Of a DNA stretch of 64,000 bases, positions 1-7,875 are shown piece by piece. The notes below the pieces were generated by a model, which was given only the letters and a program-made list of their open reading frames with translations, was not told the DNA's origin and did not search any database. Source of the stretch: a virus; IMG/VR virus record IMGVR_UViG_3300028374_000008, positions 1-64,000 of that record; one strand, 5' to 3'. Within the stretch, counting starts at the first letter, position 1, and every line of letters starts with the position of its first letter. The translations under genes were made by a program, and so were the position numbers.

Positions 1-90
1 CAGGCTCTTCAACCTCTTCAGGCTCTTCAACCTCTTCAGGCTCTTCAACCTCTTCAGGCTCTTCAACCTCTTCAGGCTCTTCAACCTTAG
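1..90. repeat. 18-bp tandem repeat coding for EEPEEV
   Basis: The unit caggctcttcaacctctt repeats head to tail about five times from base 1 and continues off the left edge. On the minus strand it codes for Glu-Glu-Pro-Glu-Glu-Val. The same unit in reverse complement occurs at 24616-24717. Confidence 0.9.
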
Positions 91-337
91 GCTCAGCAGG
101 CTCTTCAACGACAACAGGCTCTTCTGCGACGACACCGTCTCCATACTTTGCAGCGTACTCGGCTGCGGTGAGAACTTCGACGTAGCCTTTGCTCTCGTAT
201 CGGTGGACGTGATCGTGATCACGCGCCCAGTCGGGGAGTCTTTTTATGGACCCTTTTTGACCCGCAGGCTTGAGCTCGAATTTTCCATGAAACATGAAAA
301 TCTGCGTCTGCGAGATGTTGATGATGTAGTTGCTCAT
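1..337 (-). CDS. Acidic repeat protein, C-terminus cut by window edge
   Basis: I do not recognise the family. The start is the ATG at 337, and the frame stays open through the left edge, so at least 112 residues are visible. The first ~70 residues form a normal-looking small domain (MSNYIINISQTQIFMFHGKF...). From about residue 80 the protein becomes a run of EEPEEV units encoded by an 18-bp direct repeat. It is the last visible gene of the leftward virion operon and lies beyond a terminator that follows the capsid gene, so it may be expressed at a lower or separate level. The acidic repeat unit is identical in DNA to one in the plus-strand gene at 24203-24778. A role as a head surface or decoration protein is only a guess from position. 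Confidence 0.7.
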   Translation of the reverse strand, partial: MSNYIINISQTQIFMFHGKFELKPAGQKGSIKRLPDWARDHDHVHRYESKGYVEVLTAAEYAAKYGDGVVAEEPVVVEEPAEPKVEEPEEVEEPEEVEEPEEVEEPEEVEEP

Positions 338-364
338 GATCGAGTCCCGTCGAGAAAGATACAA

Positions 365-391
365 AAAGGGCGGAGGCCAAAACCCCCGCCC
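365..391 (-). terminator. Rho-independent terminator after the capsid gene
   Basis: Read on the minus strand, a hairpin with arms AGGGCGG and CCGCCCT is followed directly by a run of five T. It sits between the stop of the capsid gene at 402 and the start of the acidic gene at 337. This is the only clear terminator in the leftward virion operon. Confidence 0.8.
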
Positions 392-401
392 TAATGGTGT
401 A

Positions 402-1304
402 TCAGGTGATGGTGCACTTCACCAGGGAAGCGGTGTTACCGATTCCGATACCAGGCGCGGCGTACGAGAAGAACTCGATCATGTCCGCTTCCTGTTTGAT
501 GTAGAGCGTTGCGTCCTGAAGAAGGAAGAAGTTCCCCAGGTACTCTTGCGGCCCGAAGACCCAGAACTCATCGTTAGGCAGGATGTCGTTCTTGATGGTC
601 GTGATGACGGGGAACCCGAAGAGAGTGTTCTCCGACTCCACACCTTCGTCGTAGTGCCGCGACGCAATCCGGTCACCAACCGACGTAGCCGGCAGCGCCA
701 GGACGTCGTAGTAGAGTTCCTTCGTCATCAGAATCTTGCCGATCGGAATCCGACGGTTGAGAAGATTCTGGAACGCTTTGACGAACGCCTCAGCTTCAAG
801 ACCAGCATTCGTCACGATCTGCGTGGTTGCCGTCGCAATTGCGTCGATCGTCTCGTAGAACCGGCTATCCTCTTCATCGGCCATGTCCTTGACGGAGTTG
901 TCCGACAGGATCTTGCGGATGTCGTTCTGGTACGTCATCAGCTCGAACTTCGACTTCTGGAATCGCTGTGATTCCGTCTTGCCGAAGTACACGGCGTAGC
1001 GCGGGCCTTTGAACCAGGTTCGAGGGCCAGTGCCTTTGAAAGGGACGAACGTTGCACGGGAATCCGGCTCGATCTCAACGATCTTTTTCGGCAGGTCCGT
1101 GTTTTCGTCGCGATCGATTTCGTCGTCGCTAAGCAACTGCGGCGGAAGAATTTCGCGAGCGAAGGACGACTGACGAAGCTTTGAGCGGATAAAGGCAGAG
1201 CCTTCCTGCTGGGCTTCTTTCACTCGGCCGTCTTCGATTTTACGAAGAAAGCTCGAGTTGATCAGCTGGGCCGTGACCCGCGAGGTCTCGGTGTTATATG
1301 ACAT
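402..1304 (-). CDS. Major capsid protein, HK97-fold type (probable)
   Basis: A 300-aa protein with the look of an HK97-fold major capsid protein. It has a polar N-terminal arm, a central region with FVPFKGTGPRTWF and long helices, and a C-terminal stretch (LQDATLYIKQEADMIEFFSY, then a Gly-rich strand ending in VKCTIT) typical of the last strands of such proteins. Length fits the family. The ATG has AAGGAA upstream. It lies downstream of the prohead protease and scaffold-like genes and directly after a decoration-like gene, which is the usual head-gene order. A terminator follows it. Unlike the upstream internal proteins it has almost no K-x-A motifs. The assignment rests on sequence character and position; no search was possible. 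Confidence 0.75.
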   Translation of the reverse strand: MSYNTETSRVTAQLINSSFLRKIEDGRVKEAQQEGSAFIRSKLRQSSFAREILPPQLLSDDEIDRDENTDLPKKIVEIEPDSRATFVPFKGTGPRTWFKGPRYAVYFGKTESQRFQKSKFELMTYQNDIRKILSDNSVKDMADEEDSRFYETIDAIATATTQIVTNAGLEAEAFVKAFQNLLNRRIPIGKILMTKELYYDVLALPATSVGDRIASRHYDEGVESENTLFGFPVITTIKNDILPNDEFWVFGPQEYLGNFFLLQDATLYIKQEADMIEFFSYAAPGIGIGNTASLVKCTIT

Positions 1305-1371
1305 GACATTCCTTGTGTCGTTGTTTGTAGTTACACGCCTCCGAAGAAGCGCTTACTCACCCCTCGCGGGG

Positions 1372-1911
1372 TTATCCAGCAGCGCCGCCAACAGTAATCG
1401 TCAGCACACCACCTGCATCTTCTTCCTTCCGCACTTCACCGAACTGTCGCAGTCCAGGGTTGTCAGTCGGAATTCGAGCAACAGCACCTGCGTTGGCGGT
1501 GACAGCTTCACCGACAGCGTAGGAGCCTGCATCGAAGTTTGTGGTCTCGAACTGGTAGTGGCCGCGAATAGCGACCAGCTTGTCCGCGATGTACTCAGAA
1601 CCGTCTGAGCCGCCGCCCTGCTTGAGGCCGTCGTACTCGTTATCGGTGTTACCCGAGACAACGAGCCACAGCTGCGGAAGAGTGACAAGCGCCAGAGCGA
1701 GGTCTGCACCGCCGTCGCTCGCGGTGACAGCGCCCGCGAGGTCTGTTCCCGTTGCGCGGTCTACAGCGTCAGCTGCGTTGCCTGTGAGGTAGACAATGTC
1801 TCCCTCAGTAAGCGCGGTGGAAACGCCCGAGTCGGGCACGAAATTGTCTTCGATGGTTGATTCGTCGGGCCACCCGCGAATCACGTCGAATGCTGCGTTG
1901 AGAAGGCTCAT
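1372..1911 (-). CDS. Probable head decoration or minor capsid protein
   Basis: A 179-aa beta-rich, Gly/Ala/Asp-rich protein with no predicted membrane segment. Phrases such as LTEGDIVYLTG and DAGSYAVGEAVTANAGAVAR resemble phage decoration or stabilisation proteins that trimerise on capsids. The ATG has a strong GGAG Shine-Dalgarno. The gene sits immediately upstream of the capsid gene in the same operon with a 67-bp gap that contains a GC-rich hairpin. Function is inferred from gene order and composition. Confidence 0.55.
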   Translation of the reverse strand: MSLLNAAFDVIRGWPDESTIEDNFVPDSGVSTALTEGDIVYLTGNAADAVDRATGTDLAGAVTASDGGADLALALVTLPQLWLVVSGNTDNEYDGLKQGGGSDGSEYIADKLVAIRGHYQFETTNFDAGSYAVGEAVTANAGAVARIPTDNPGLRQFGEVRKEEDAGGVLTITVGGAAG

Positions 1912-1941
1912 GTGTATCTCCTAAACCTTTCGGTTGTGGTG

Positions 1942-2304
1942 TTAGCTCAATGCCCACTGAATGAAGCGAGCGTCTGCAATATCGCCGTTTGACGAAGCAG
2001 TTTTGGTGCGTCGAGGTGTTCCCAGAGCATCTGCCTCTTCAAACGCGGCGAGCTTGTCGAACACAGCTTTGACGTCATCATCGTCGCTAGACGCGATCTT
2101 TTTGAATACGTCCTCGGCCGCAGTGGCGTCGCCCGTTGCGCGCTTGTAGCGCTCTGCGAGCGCAGCGGCTTTGGTCGTGATTTCGGCGTCGCGCGCTTCT
2201 TGCTGTACGCGCTGCTGTTCCGTCGCCGTCTTTTCGAGTTCTTCGATGTAGTCGGCGCTGGCTTCGAGGACAGCCGCAATTTTTTCGAGAGGATGTGCAC
2301 TCAT
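1942..2304 (-). CDS. Small scaffold-like virion protein with K-x-A motifs
   Basis: A 120-aa, highly charged and probably helical protein of no recognised family. It contains at least six K-x-A-small motifs (EKIAA, EKTAT, TKAAA, KKIAS, DKLAA, TKTAS), a density found only in the internal head proteins of this window. Position just upstream of the decoration and capsid genes and the hydrophilic, helical composition would suit a scaffold or core protein that is cut during head maturation. That role is inference. Confidence 0.6.
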   Translation of the reverse strand: MSAHPLEKIAAVLEASADYIEELEKTATEQQRVQQEARDAEITTKAAALAERYKRATGDATAAEDVFKKIASSDDDDVKAVFDKLAAFEEADALGTPRRTKTASSNGDIADARFIQWALS

Positions 2305-2308
2305 GTCG

Positions 2309-2443
2309 TTACCTGTTTACTTTGCGTTTCAGCGTTTCCAGGCCCGTCAAAGCCTCGAGTAATTGCGCTGTCTTGATGGTCTTGTCGACCTGCGCGCGAC
2401 TGCGGCATTGCTCTGCCAGCTTACGAAGTTTCTTAGTGTCCAT
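2309..2443 (-). CDS. 44-aa basic protein
   Basis: A short frame (MDTKKLRKLAEQCRSRAQVD...) begins at the ATG at 2443, overlapping the last codons of the next upstream gene (stop at 2433), and ends just before the ATG at 2304. It fills an otherwise empty gap in a tightly packed operon, which is the main support. It is Lys/Arg-rich, probably one helix, and contains one IKTAQ motif resembling those of its neighbours. No function can be assigned. Confidence 0.5.
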   Translation of the reverse strand: MDTKKLRKLAEQCRSRAQVDKTIKTAQLLEALTGLETLKRKVNR

Positions 2444-2648
2444 GGAGCGACTCCAGCAGCGCAGCTACGTCACTGAGCATCACTTCAGACTCTGAAGTGC
2501 GGAGCTCCTGCGCAGCTTGCTTGAGTCGCTGTGCTGTTTGCGACGTATTTTCGTCAGGCGCATCGTGTGCGCTTGCGAGTTTTGTTTGTTCGCGCTCCTG
2601 CCGTCCTTCGTGGATAGCGGTAGCGACCATGTCGGCAATCGAACCCAT
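2433..2648 (-). CDS. 71-aa hydrophilic virion-operon protein
   Basis: A small Glu/Gln/Ala-rich helical protein. It carries two K-x-A motifs (TKLAS, LKQAA). The start overlaps the stop of the upstream gene by one base (TGATG), so translation is probably coupled. The family is not recognised; context places it among the core or scaffold genes. Confidence 0.6.
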   Translation of the reverse strand: MGSIADMVATAIHEGRQEREQTKLASAHDAPDENTSQTAQRLKQAAQELRTSESEVMLSDVAALLESLHGH

Positions 2649-3298
2649 CAGTAGTACCCCATCTGCGGACGTGAAGGCGGCCGTCCTGAGCCGCCAATAG
2701 AGTTAAGAACGCCACTTGCACGCTCCATGAGCTTAGGCGCTACAGCGCCAGTAGCCATACCCGCGCCAAATGCCAGGTTGCGGTTCTTCTCACCAATTTC
2801 TTGGCCCTGGTAGCGCCCCAGGCCGTATGCCCCGCCACCGATAGCGCCAGCTCCGAGAGCAGCAGGCAGGTAGCCAATACCGCTCCGCCCAGCTTCTTCG
2901 ACGACTTCTTCAGTCGCGTCGTCTGCAGCATTTGCGTTAGGCGGTGCACCCGCCGGCGCCTTCTGCGTGGCATCGTCCGCTTTTCGCGTGGCATCGTCCG
3001 CTTTTCGCGCGGCATCGTCCGCTTTTCGCGCGGCATCATCAGCGGCGTTTGATGCGTCTTGAACTGCTTTTTGCGGTGCAGCTTTAGAGGCAGCAGCCGC
3101 GTCGTCCACACGTTTTACCGCCTGCGCGCCGTCCCCGATGTCACCGAGGAAGCTGCCAGCGCCTCCGCGGGAGGCTTTATTGACGAACCAATTCATACCG
3201 CGCGCAAGAGGGTTAGCCTCTTTCTGCATCAGCGGCGCCCCAACGTCAGCAAAGGCTGCGCGGTAGAGGCTTGCGTAATCGGCGAGAACGTCGGTCAT
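2648..3298 (-). CDS. Internal virion protein with DDA[AT]RKA heptads and a Gly-rich segment
   Basis: 216 aa in three parts. Residues ~1-75 are mixed and include MQKEANP. A central Ala/Lys/Asp tract is made of seven-residue units (DDAARKA, DDATRKA) encoded by 21-bp tandem repeats and probably forms an amphipathic helix. Residues ~145-200 form a Gly/Ala-rich hydrophobic stretch with several G-x3-G spacings, as in membrane-inserting glycine zippers. The same pairing of K-x-A motifs and Gly-zipper segments recurs in neighbouring genes, which suggests an ejected internal protein. No family is recognised. Confidence 0.6.
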   Translation of the reverse strand: MTDVLADYASLYRAAFADVGAPLMQKEANPLARGMNWFVNKASRGGAGSFLGDIGDGAQAVKRVDDAAAASKAAPQKAVQDASNAADDAARKADDAARKADDATRKADDATQKAPAGAPPNANAADDATEEVVEEAGRSGIGYLPAALGAGAIGGGAYGLGRYQGQEIGEKNRNLAFGAGMATGAVAPKLMERASGVLNSIGGSGRPPSRPQMGYY

Positions 3299-3300
3299 GT

Positions 3301-3900
3301 TTACTGCCCGGCCAGGTGTGAGACGACTTCTTCAGCGTCAGCGAATCCCCGCTCGAAGCAGTCATCCGCGTACTCAGCAATCTTCTCCATGGCAGCGACC
3401 ACACCGCGCGCGTCTTCGTCAGCTGCGTGCTTGGTGTTGCGGTACGCAGCTTCTTTCTGCTGACCAACAAGCTGGTTAAGCGCGTTCTCGGCTTCAGCGT
3501 AGCCAAGGTCTGCTGCCAGTTTGACTGACTCATGTGTGGAGCCGCCGCCCTGTTGGGCGTTGGCGACTTTCTGTCGCGGTGCTCCAGCAGCGTACTGATT
3601 GGCCCGCGAAACAAAGCCGTCAAAGACTGCAGCGCCGTAGAGCTGTGCTTCTTTGAGGGTCATCGTCTGCTCAGCGTCAGCGAGATCGCTTGCGACCTTT
3701 TCGAGCGTAGCAGTTGCCGACGCGTCGTTTTGGTTCGAGGCGACTTTGGTCTGCTGAGGGTGCACGCCTTCTAAAGCGCTTTCCAGAGCGGCCCGCTTTT
3801 GGTCGAGGTCGTGCACTGTTGCCGGTGCCGACGCGACTTTGGTCGTCTGTGAGTCAGCAACCCCATTGAGGTCGTTGAGGATGTCTTTGATCGAAGGCAT
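3301..3900 (-). CDS. Scaffold-like protein with eight K-x-A motifs
   Basis: A 199-aa hydrophilic protein, mostly Ala/Glu/Gln/Asp, of no recognised family. K-x-A motifs punctuate it regularly (TKVAS twice, EKVAS, QKVAN, VKLAA, QKEAA, TKHAA, EKIAE), roughly one every 25 residues, the densest example in the window. Such a protein would be cut to small peptides if the motif is a protease site, as happens to scaffolds of several myoviruses. A clear AAGGAA precedes the ATG. It is the gene directly downstream of the protease. Confidence 0.65.
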   Translation of the reverse strand: MPSIKDILNDLNGVADSQTTKVASAPATVHDLDQKRAALESALEGVHPQQTKVASNQNDASATATLEKVASDLADAEQTMTLKEAQLYGAAVFDGFVSRANQYAAGAPRQKVANAQQGGGSTHESVKLAADLGYAEAENALNQLVGQQKEAAYRNTKHAADEDARGVVAAMEKIAEYADDCFERGFADAEEVVSHLAGQ

Positions 3901-3985
3901 GTCTATTCCTTGTTAACGTGGTGATCACGAGATCGGGTCACGGTAGCGCCATATTAAACGACAAGATCTGCAAATCCAAGTCCTT

Positions 3986-5941
3986 TTAGGACAGTATTGA
4001 CTGACCAATCAAGGAGCAAAGATCATCAAGATCTACTTCATCGTAGGACATGGGGTCATGTGACGCCAGTTTAGTTGCGCGTTTGTACAGCTGATTAAGT
4101 AAGTGTCCAACGCCGCCTACACCAGCCGATGTGCCGATGGTAGTGGATATTGGGTTCGCACGTGCGACGTTCCCGAGACCTGCAGGGGCGACGGACCCGT
4201 GGTCTTGTGCGAGTAGTCCCGTCAGGAGAGCGCCGCCTGCAAGAGGCACGACAAGCTCCAACGGTACAGAGCTGCGTTTTTCAATAAACTCTGTATTTAC
4301 AGGGACTTTGATGCCCTGGTCGGTGTCGAGCTTGTCCACGCCTTGGCCTTTTATGAGCCCATATGTGCCGCCCATGGCGCCAAGTGCTGCAGGCGCAGCG
4401 AGCCACGGGTACTTTGAGCTTAAGACTTTGTAGCCGCCGCCCATGATGGCAGACAATCCCGCCAGTTCGGCCATCTGTTTCTTTGTGTTCTCTGTGTCCG
4501 CACGCTCTGCTGCGCGGCGCGTTGTCTGGTACGTACGCCCCGATTTAGGGTCACGCCACTCGAGCACTTGATGTGTCGGGGTGTAGTACGCGCCGTCGGC
4601 AGACATCTCTTCGCCAGGCAAAAGCGCCATGATGTTGGATTTGTCGACCAGCGGGCCTATACTCTCGGGGATGTAGGTACGTGCCAGGTAGTCTTTGTAC
4701 AACGCACGCTTCTCGCGCAGGGGCGCAGCCAGCCGCATGACGTCAGGCGAAACGTACTCTGACGCCACTTTAAAGAAGCCTACGTCTTCTAAGCGTTTGT
4801 AGACGTGAGGCATCTCGGCCATGACCGCGGCCACTTTGCCTTGCGACATCGCTATCCGCTTCTCGACTTCATTGTCTGTGGGAAGTCCATTTTGCGCGGT
4901 CAGGAAGCGGAAAATCTCGACCGTAGTCGGGATCATTCCGAGTGCGTTGAACGAGCTAAAGAGCTGCGGCGATGACACGTGACTGATGGACTGCATCTGC
5001 TCGTGGCTAAGCGTCGGCGTACCGCACAGCCACCCGTTCATCGTACGCAGCAGGTTCTTTGTGTGCTGGTACTCTTCTTCCGACATGGTTACGGAATTGG
5101 TCGTCGGGTTTACCATGTCGCCCGTGATGACCTTGTCGATGTCTGAGACTTTCTGCAGGATCGCGCGCTTCTCGGACAAGTCGTCGACACGCGCACCCAG
5201 CGCGGCACTTGTCTGCAGTGCGTACGGCTCCGCGACCTTTTTCATCGTGTAGCCGATACGGTCTGCTGGCTTGAATACGAAGCTGATGTCAAAGAGATGG
5301 GGTGCGGGGTTCCAGACGTAGTCACGGAAACCGTCAGGGGACAAGCGGTTCATCCCAAACTCAGGGTTCGACCCGTTGACGTGCTCGCAGTACTGCTCTC
5401 GAGTAGGCGCGCGGTTTCCGCACCGGTTGCACACATCGTACTTGATCCGGCAGCCCATCGAGACAGCGGGGAATTCCCCACCATCAATACGGCCTACGAT
5501 GTCCATCGCCTTGGAATTTTCCAGGCTGAGCAGGAGCTCAACGCGGTGCATCTTCCAGTTGTAGAAGGATTTCATGACATCGCCAAAGCCCTTCTTCGGG
5601 TCTTTGTTGATGTGGTGACGGTAGGCCTTTGCGTGCTGCTCAAACGTCTTGTGGTGCTCAGGGAGCGTCTCGCCTGGTGCGACCGCCCACTGCCCTGCAA
5701 TCTTTACAGGCTTTTCCGCGAAGGCGTCGCCGTTGCGGTTTGGCCCGTAGTACTCACTGGCGGACATCGCCAGGACGAGCACAATGGTGCGCCCCTCGAC
5801 AGCATCAATCGTCGAGCAGTAATCCAGTGTGTCCGACGACGCGTATTTGTAGAGTGCACGGTCCCGGGGGTCGATGATTTGACACCGCGCCTCGCCCGTA
5901 CGCTCAAAGTGTTCGTCGAACTGTAGGATCTTTGGGAGCAT
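3986..5941 (-). CDS. Prohead (head maturation) protease with C-terminal extension
   Basis: 651 aa. The N-terminal ~240 residues resemble gp21-type serine proteases of phage heads: an NRNGDAF motif at ~68-74, candidate catalytic histidines at 96-97 and 109-110, and the strand PAVSMG with Ser161 as probable nucleophile. A metal-binding cluster follows (C171-x2-C174, C185-x-H187). Residues ~250-651 are an extension with K-x-A motifs (KKVAE, GKVAA, FKVAS, TKLAS) and Gly/Ala-rich hydrophobic segments, so the enzyme may process itself and its tail may stay in the head. Only the first part matches known proteases in length. Its place between core proteins and the capsid gene is typical. The catalytic residues are assigned by eye. 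Confidence 0.75.
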   Translation of the reverse strand: MLPKILQFDEHFERTGEARCQIIDPRDRALYKYASSDTLDYCSTIDAVEGRTIVLVLAMSASEYYGPNRNGDAFAEKPVKIAGQWAVAPGETLPEHHKTFEQHAKAYRHHINKDPKKGFGDVMKSFYNWKMHRVELLLSLENSKAMDIVGRIDGGEFPAVSMGCRIKYDVCNRCGNRAPTREQYCEHVNGSNPEFGMNRLSPDGFRDYVWNPAPHLFDISFVFKPADRIGYTMKKVAEPYALQTSAALGARVDDLSEKRAILQKVSDIDKVITGDMVNPTTNSVTMSEEEYQHTKNLLRTMNGWLCGTPTLSHEQMQSISHVSSPQLFSSFNALGMIPTTVEIFRFLTAQNGLPTDNEVEKRIAMSQGKVAAVMAEMPHVYKRLEDVGFFKVASEYVSPDVMRLAAPLREKRALYKDYLARTYIPESIGPLVDKSNIMALLPGEEMSADGAYYTPTHQVLEWRDPKSGRTYQTTRRAAERADTENTKKQMAELAGLSAIMGGGYKVLSSKYPWLAAPAALGAMGGTYGLIKGQGVDKLDTDQGIKVPVNTEFIEKRSSVPLELVVPLAGGALLTGLLAQDHGSVAPAGLGNVARANPISTTIGTSAGVGGVGHLLNQLYKRATKLASHDPMSYDEVDLDDLCSLIGQSILS

Positions 5942-5944
5942 GGG

Positions 5945-6148
5945 TTACCCAGGTAGTTGAGCGGCAGGACCGACCATGGAGTAACCTTTTCGTAGGGCGT
6001 TATCTATATGCTTGTACTCGTCTGTGGCCGCATCACTGAGGCCGCCCGCTTCGTACAGCATCTGCGCGCGAGTTTTTGCCTCTTTTGTGCGCTGATGTGT
6101 AGACAGTCCCGCACACCTCATCGCGCGATTGTATCTGTGCTCAAACAT
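5945..6148 (-). CDS. 67-aa miniature paralogue of the upstream gene
   Basis: The protein matches both ends of its upstream neighbour: the N-terminus (YNRAMRCAGL, then RTKEAK.RAQ.L.EAG.LSD) and a later box (Y.MVGPA..LPG), with everything between deleted. The start overlaps the upstream stop (TGATG). Tandem duplication followed by internal loss is the simple explanation. The reading frame is intact and the spacing is normal, so I treat it as a gene rather than debris. Confidence 0.65.
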   Translation of the reverse strand: MFEHRYNRAMRCAGLSTHQRTKEAKTRAQMLYEAGGLSDAATDEYKHIDNALRKGYSMVGPAAQLPG

Positions 6149-7008
6149 CAGTTTGTCCCTTCGTAAGCCATGAGGTTTTGGAGCCGAGATTCCATCGGGA
6201 GGTTGACCGGCGGAAGCTGGTTTAGCGCGTTACGAACAGTGTTGCCCATTGTATCGGCAGGCTGCAACCCGTAGTAGGCGCCGGTGCCCGCGCCGCCAAG
6301 CAAAAGCATGTTGCGAAGCGCGTTTGACGCCTCCGGCGTGGCGTCGGCGAAAGACGGAGCGTCTAAGTCGGGGATGTCGTCCACGACGCTTTCCCGCATC
6401 GTTGGCTCGCCGGGGATGTCGTCCACGACGCTTTCCCGCATCGTTAGCGCGGGCGTTTCGTCTGCGTAGGTTACCTCGGGTATCTCGTCCACGACGCTTT
6501 CCCGCATCGTTAGCGTGGGTCTTCTTTGTTCCATCCGCCGCTGCGACTCCGCTTTTAAACGTGCCTCCTGAGTGGCGTACCGCTTTTCTACAGCCCGGCG
6601 CGGGCCGCCAGGCAGTATTTCCGCGGGGCCGACCATGTTGTACTCCTCGGCGTTAGCACGCTCGATGTTGTGCGGTACGTATGTTGTATCATAAGCGTTG
6701 GCAGCGTAGTAACCACCCTCACCCTCGCGCATTTTACTACGGCCACCGCGCCTCTGACGGTAAAGCTCGGGCGTGTACATCGTGTCGCGCCACGGATCGG
6801 TGAGGTACGGGTCCTTCCAGTACTTGTATCCAGGCCCCGCCTTGTCCTCAGGGGCGGCGACAAAACCGTCCCGAAGGAGGCGGGCAACTGCGTTATCACT
6901 GAGATCCCCTGCCTCAAACAACTCCTGCGCGCGCGACTTCGCTTCTTTCGTGCGAAGAGGCAGCAGTCCCGCACACCTCATCGCCCTGTTGTACCCGTTC
7001 TCAAACAT
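6148..7008 (-). CDS. Internal virion protein with TMRESVVDDIP repeats
   Basis: 286 aa from the ATG at 7008, chosen over 7029 because GAGGAG lies at proper spacing before it. The N-terminus (FENGYNRAMRCAGL, RTKEAKSRAQELFEAG) is shared with the 67-aa downstream paralogue. Residues ~175-225 hold three copies of TMRESVVD[DE]IP, encoded by repeated DNA around 6375-6520. A short Gly-rich hydrophobic segment (LLLGGAGTGAYYGL) lies near residue 245. No family is recognised. Context and composition suggest an internal head protein. Confidence 0.6.
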   Translation of the reverse strand: MFENGYNRAMRCAGLLPLRTKEAKSRAQELFEAGDLSDNAVARLLRDGFVAAPEDKAGPGYKYWKDPYLTDPWRDTMYTPELYRQRRGGRSKMREGEGGYYAANAYDTTYVPHNIERANAEEYNMVGPAEILPGGPRRAVEKRYATQEARLKAESQRRMEQRRPTLTMRESVVDEIPEVTYADETPALTMRESVVDDIPGEPTMRESVVDDIPDLDAPSFADATPEASNALRNMLLLGGAGTGAYYGLQPADTMGNTVRNALNQLPPVNLPMESRLQNLMAYEGTN

Positions 7009-7032
7009 CAGTTGTCTCCTCAGGAACATGCG

Positions 7033-7875
7033 TTACTGCGTCAAAAGCTCTTCGACAACGAACTCGCGGTTAAGCGCACGGATACTCGCGACTTTCTCGG
7101 TCTGCTCTACGCCGTCCAAAAGCTCGTCGAGGTAGCAGGCGGTGGCCAGGTGTGCTGCTTTTTCTCGGTTCAAGACTTGTCCAAGGATGGGCTCTTGGGC
7201 CGACCCCATCTTTTCGCCGCGCCGAAACTGGTCCATCGCAGCGTAGTTTTTCTGGCGCTGTGAGTCGATGGCCTGGTCGTCGATCATCTTTTTGCCGCCG
7301 TACCCCAGAAGGCCCAGCCCGCCTACGCCCACGGCGGTTTGCAGAGCTCGGTTGCGTGCATCTTCGGTGAAGTCGTCACTCAACGCGCTTCCCGCGGCGT
7401 ACCCCGGGACGGCGAGCCCTGTGCCAACAGCGCCTGCCTGGAGCAACTTCTTGCCTGCGTCACGTAAGACAGGGTTTTTGGAGATACCATCTAAGATACC
7501 GCCCATGCCTGCTTCCTTGATACCGTCTACGATCTCTTTGTAGAGAGCGTGCTTGGCGGTCGCGACCTTTTCTTGGCCTTCAAATGCTGGGTGGGACAGC
7601 CTTGCTGCGACTTTGATTTTGTCTGCGAGCGTGAACGCAGTCTTCTTTGGCCGGATGTTCAAGGCCGCGGCGGCCTTGATTCCGTTATGGATGGCGCGCT
7701 GCTCACGCTTACGAATGTGCGCGTGCTTGGCGACGTGTCCCACAGCGTCCGCTACGGAGAAGTCTTGGCGTGCACCAAGGATGTCGAGTAGCGGCGCCGA
7801 CTTTAGGTACGCCACTTTTTGCGTCCCAATAGCACCTTCAAGCGCTTGCCAGAGTAGTTCTTGGTCTACCATCAT
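7033..7875 (-). CDS. Internal virion protein, K-x-A rich with glycine-zipper segment
   Basis: 280 aa, family unknown. K-x-A motifs are frequent (TQKVAY, IKVAA, QEKVA, REKAA, TEKVAS). Residues ~145-200 contain two Gly/Ala hydrophobic stretches (AGAVGTGLAVPGYAAGSAL; VGVGGLGLLGYGGKKM) that could insert in a membrane. The ATG overlaps the previous stop (ATGATG arrangement) with GGAG upstream. This composition fits a protein stored in the head and ejected with the DNA, but that is inference. Confidence 0.6.
   Translation of the reverse strand: MMVDQELLWQALEGAIGTQKVAYLKSAPLLDILGARQDFSVADAVGHVAKHAHIRKREQRAIHNGIKAAAALNIRPKKTAFTLADKIKVAARLSHPAFEGQEKVATAKHALYKEIVDGIKEAGMGGILDGISKNPVLRDAGKKLLQAGAVGTGLAVPGYAAGSALSDDFTEDARNRALQTAVGVGGLGLLGYGGKKMIDDQAIDSQRQKNYAAMDQFRRGEKMGSAQEPILGQVLNREKAAHLATACYLDELLDGVEQTEKVASIRALNREFVVEELLTQ

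Noticed and set aside
330-971. Long plus-strand frames over the virion operon (for example 330-971, 5297-5926, 10566-11114, 15529-16200)
   Set aside because: They are antisense shadows of clearly coding minus-strand genes in GC-rich DNA, with Arg/Ser-rich random-looking products and no ribosome sites.
1355-1375. Hairpin CCCCGCGAGGGG after the decoration gene as a terminator
   Set aside because: No T run follows on the minus strand and the capsid gene directly downstream must be expressed.
3901-3985. Promoter or terminator in the gap between the protease and the 199-aa gene
   Set aside because: Only a short TCCTAAAAGGA hairpin and an AT-rich word are present; neither is convincing.
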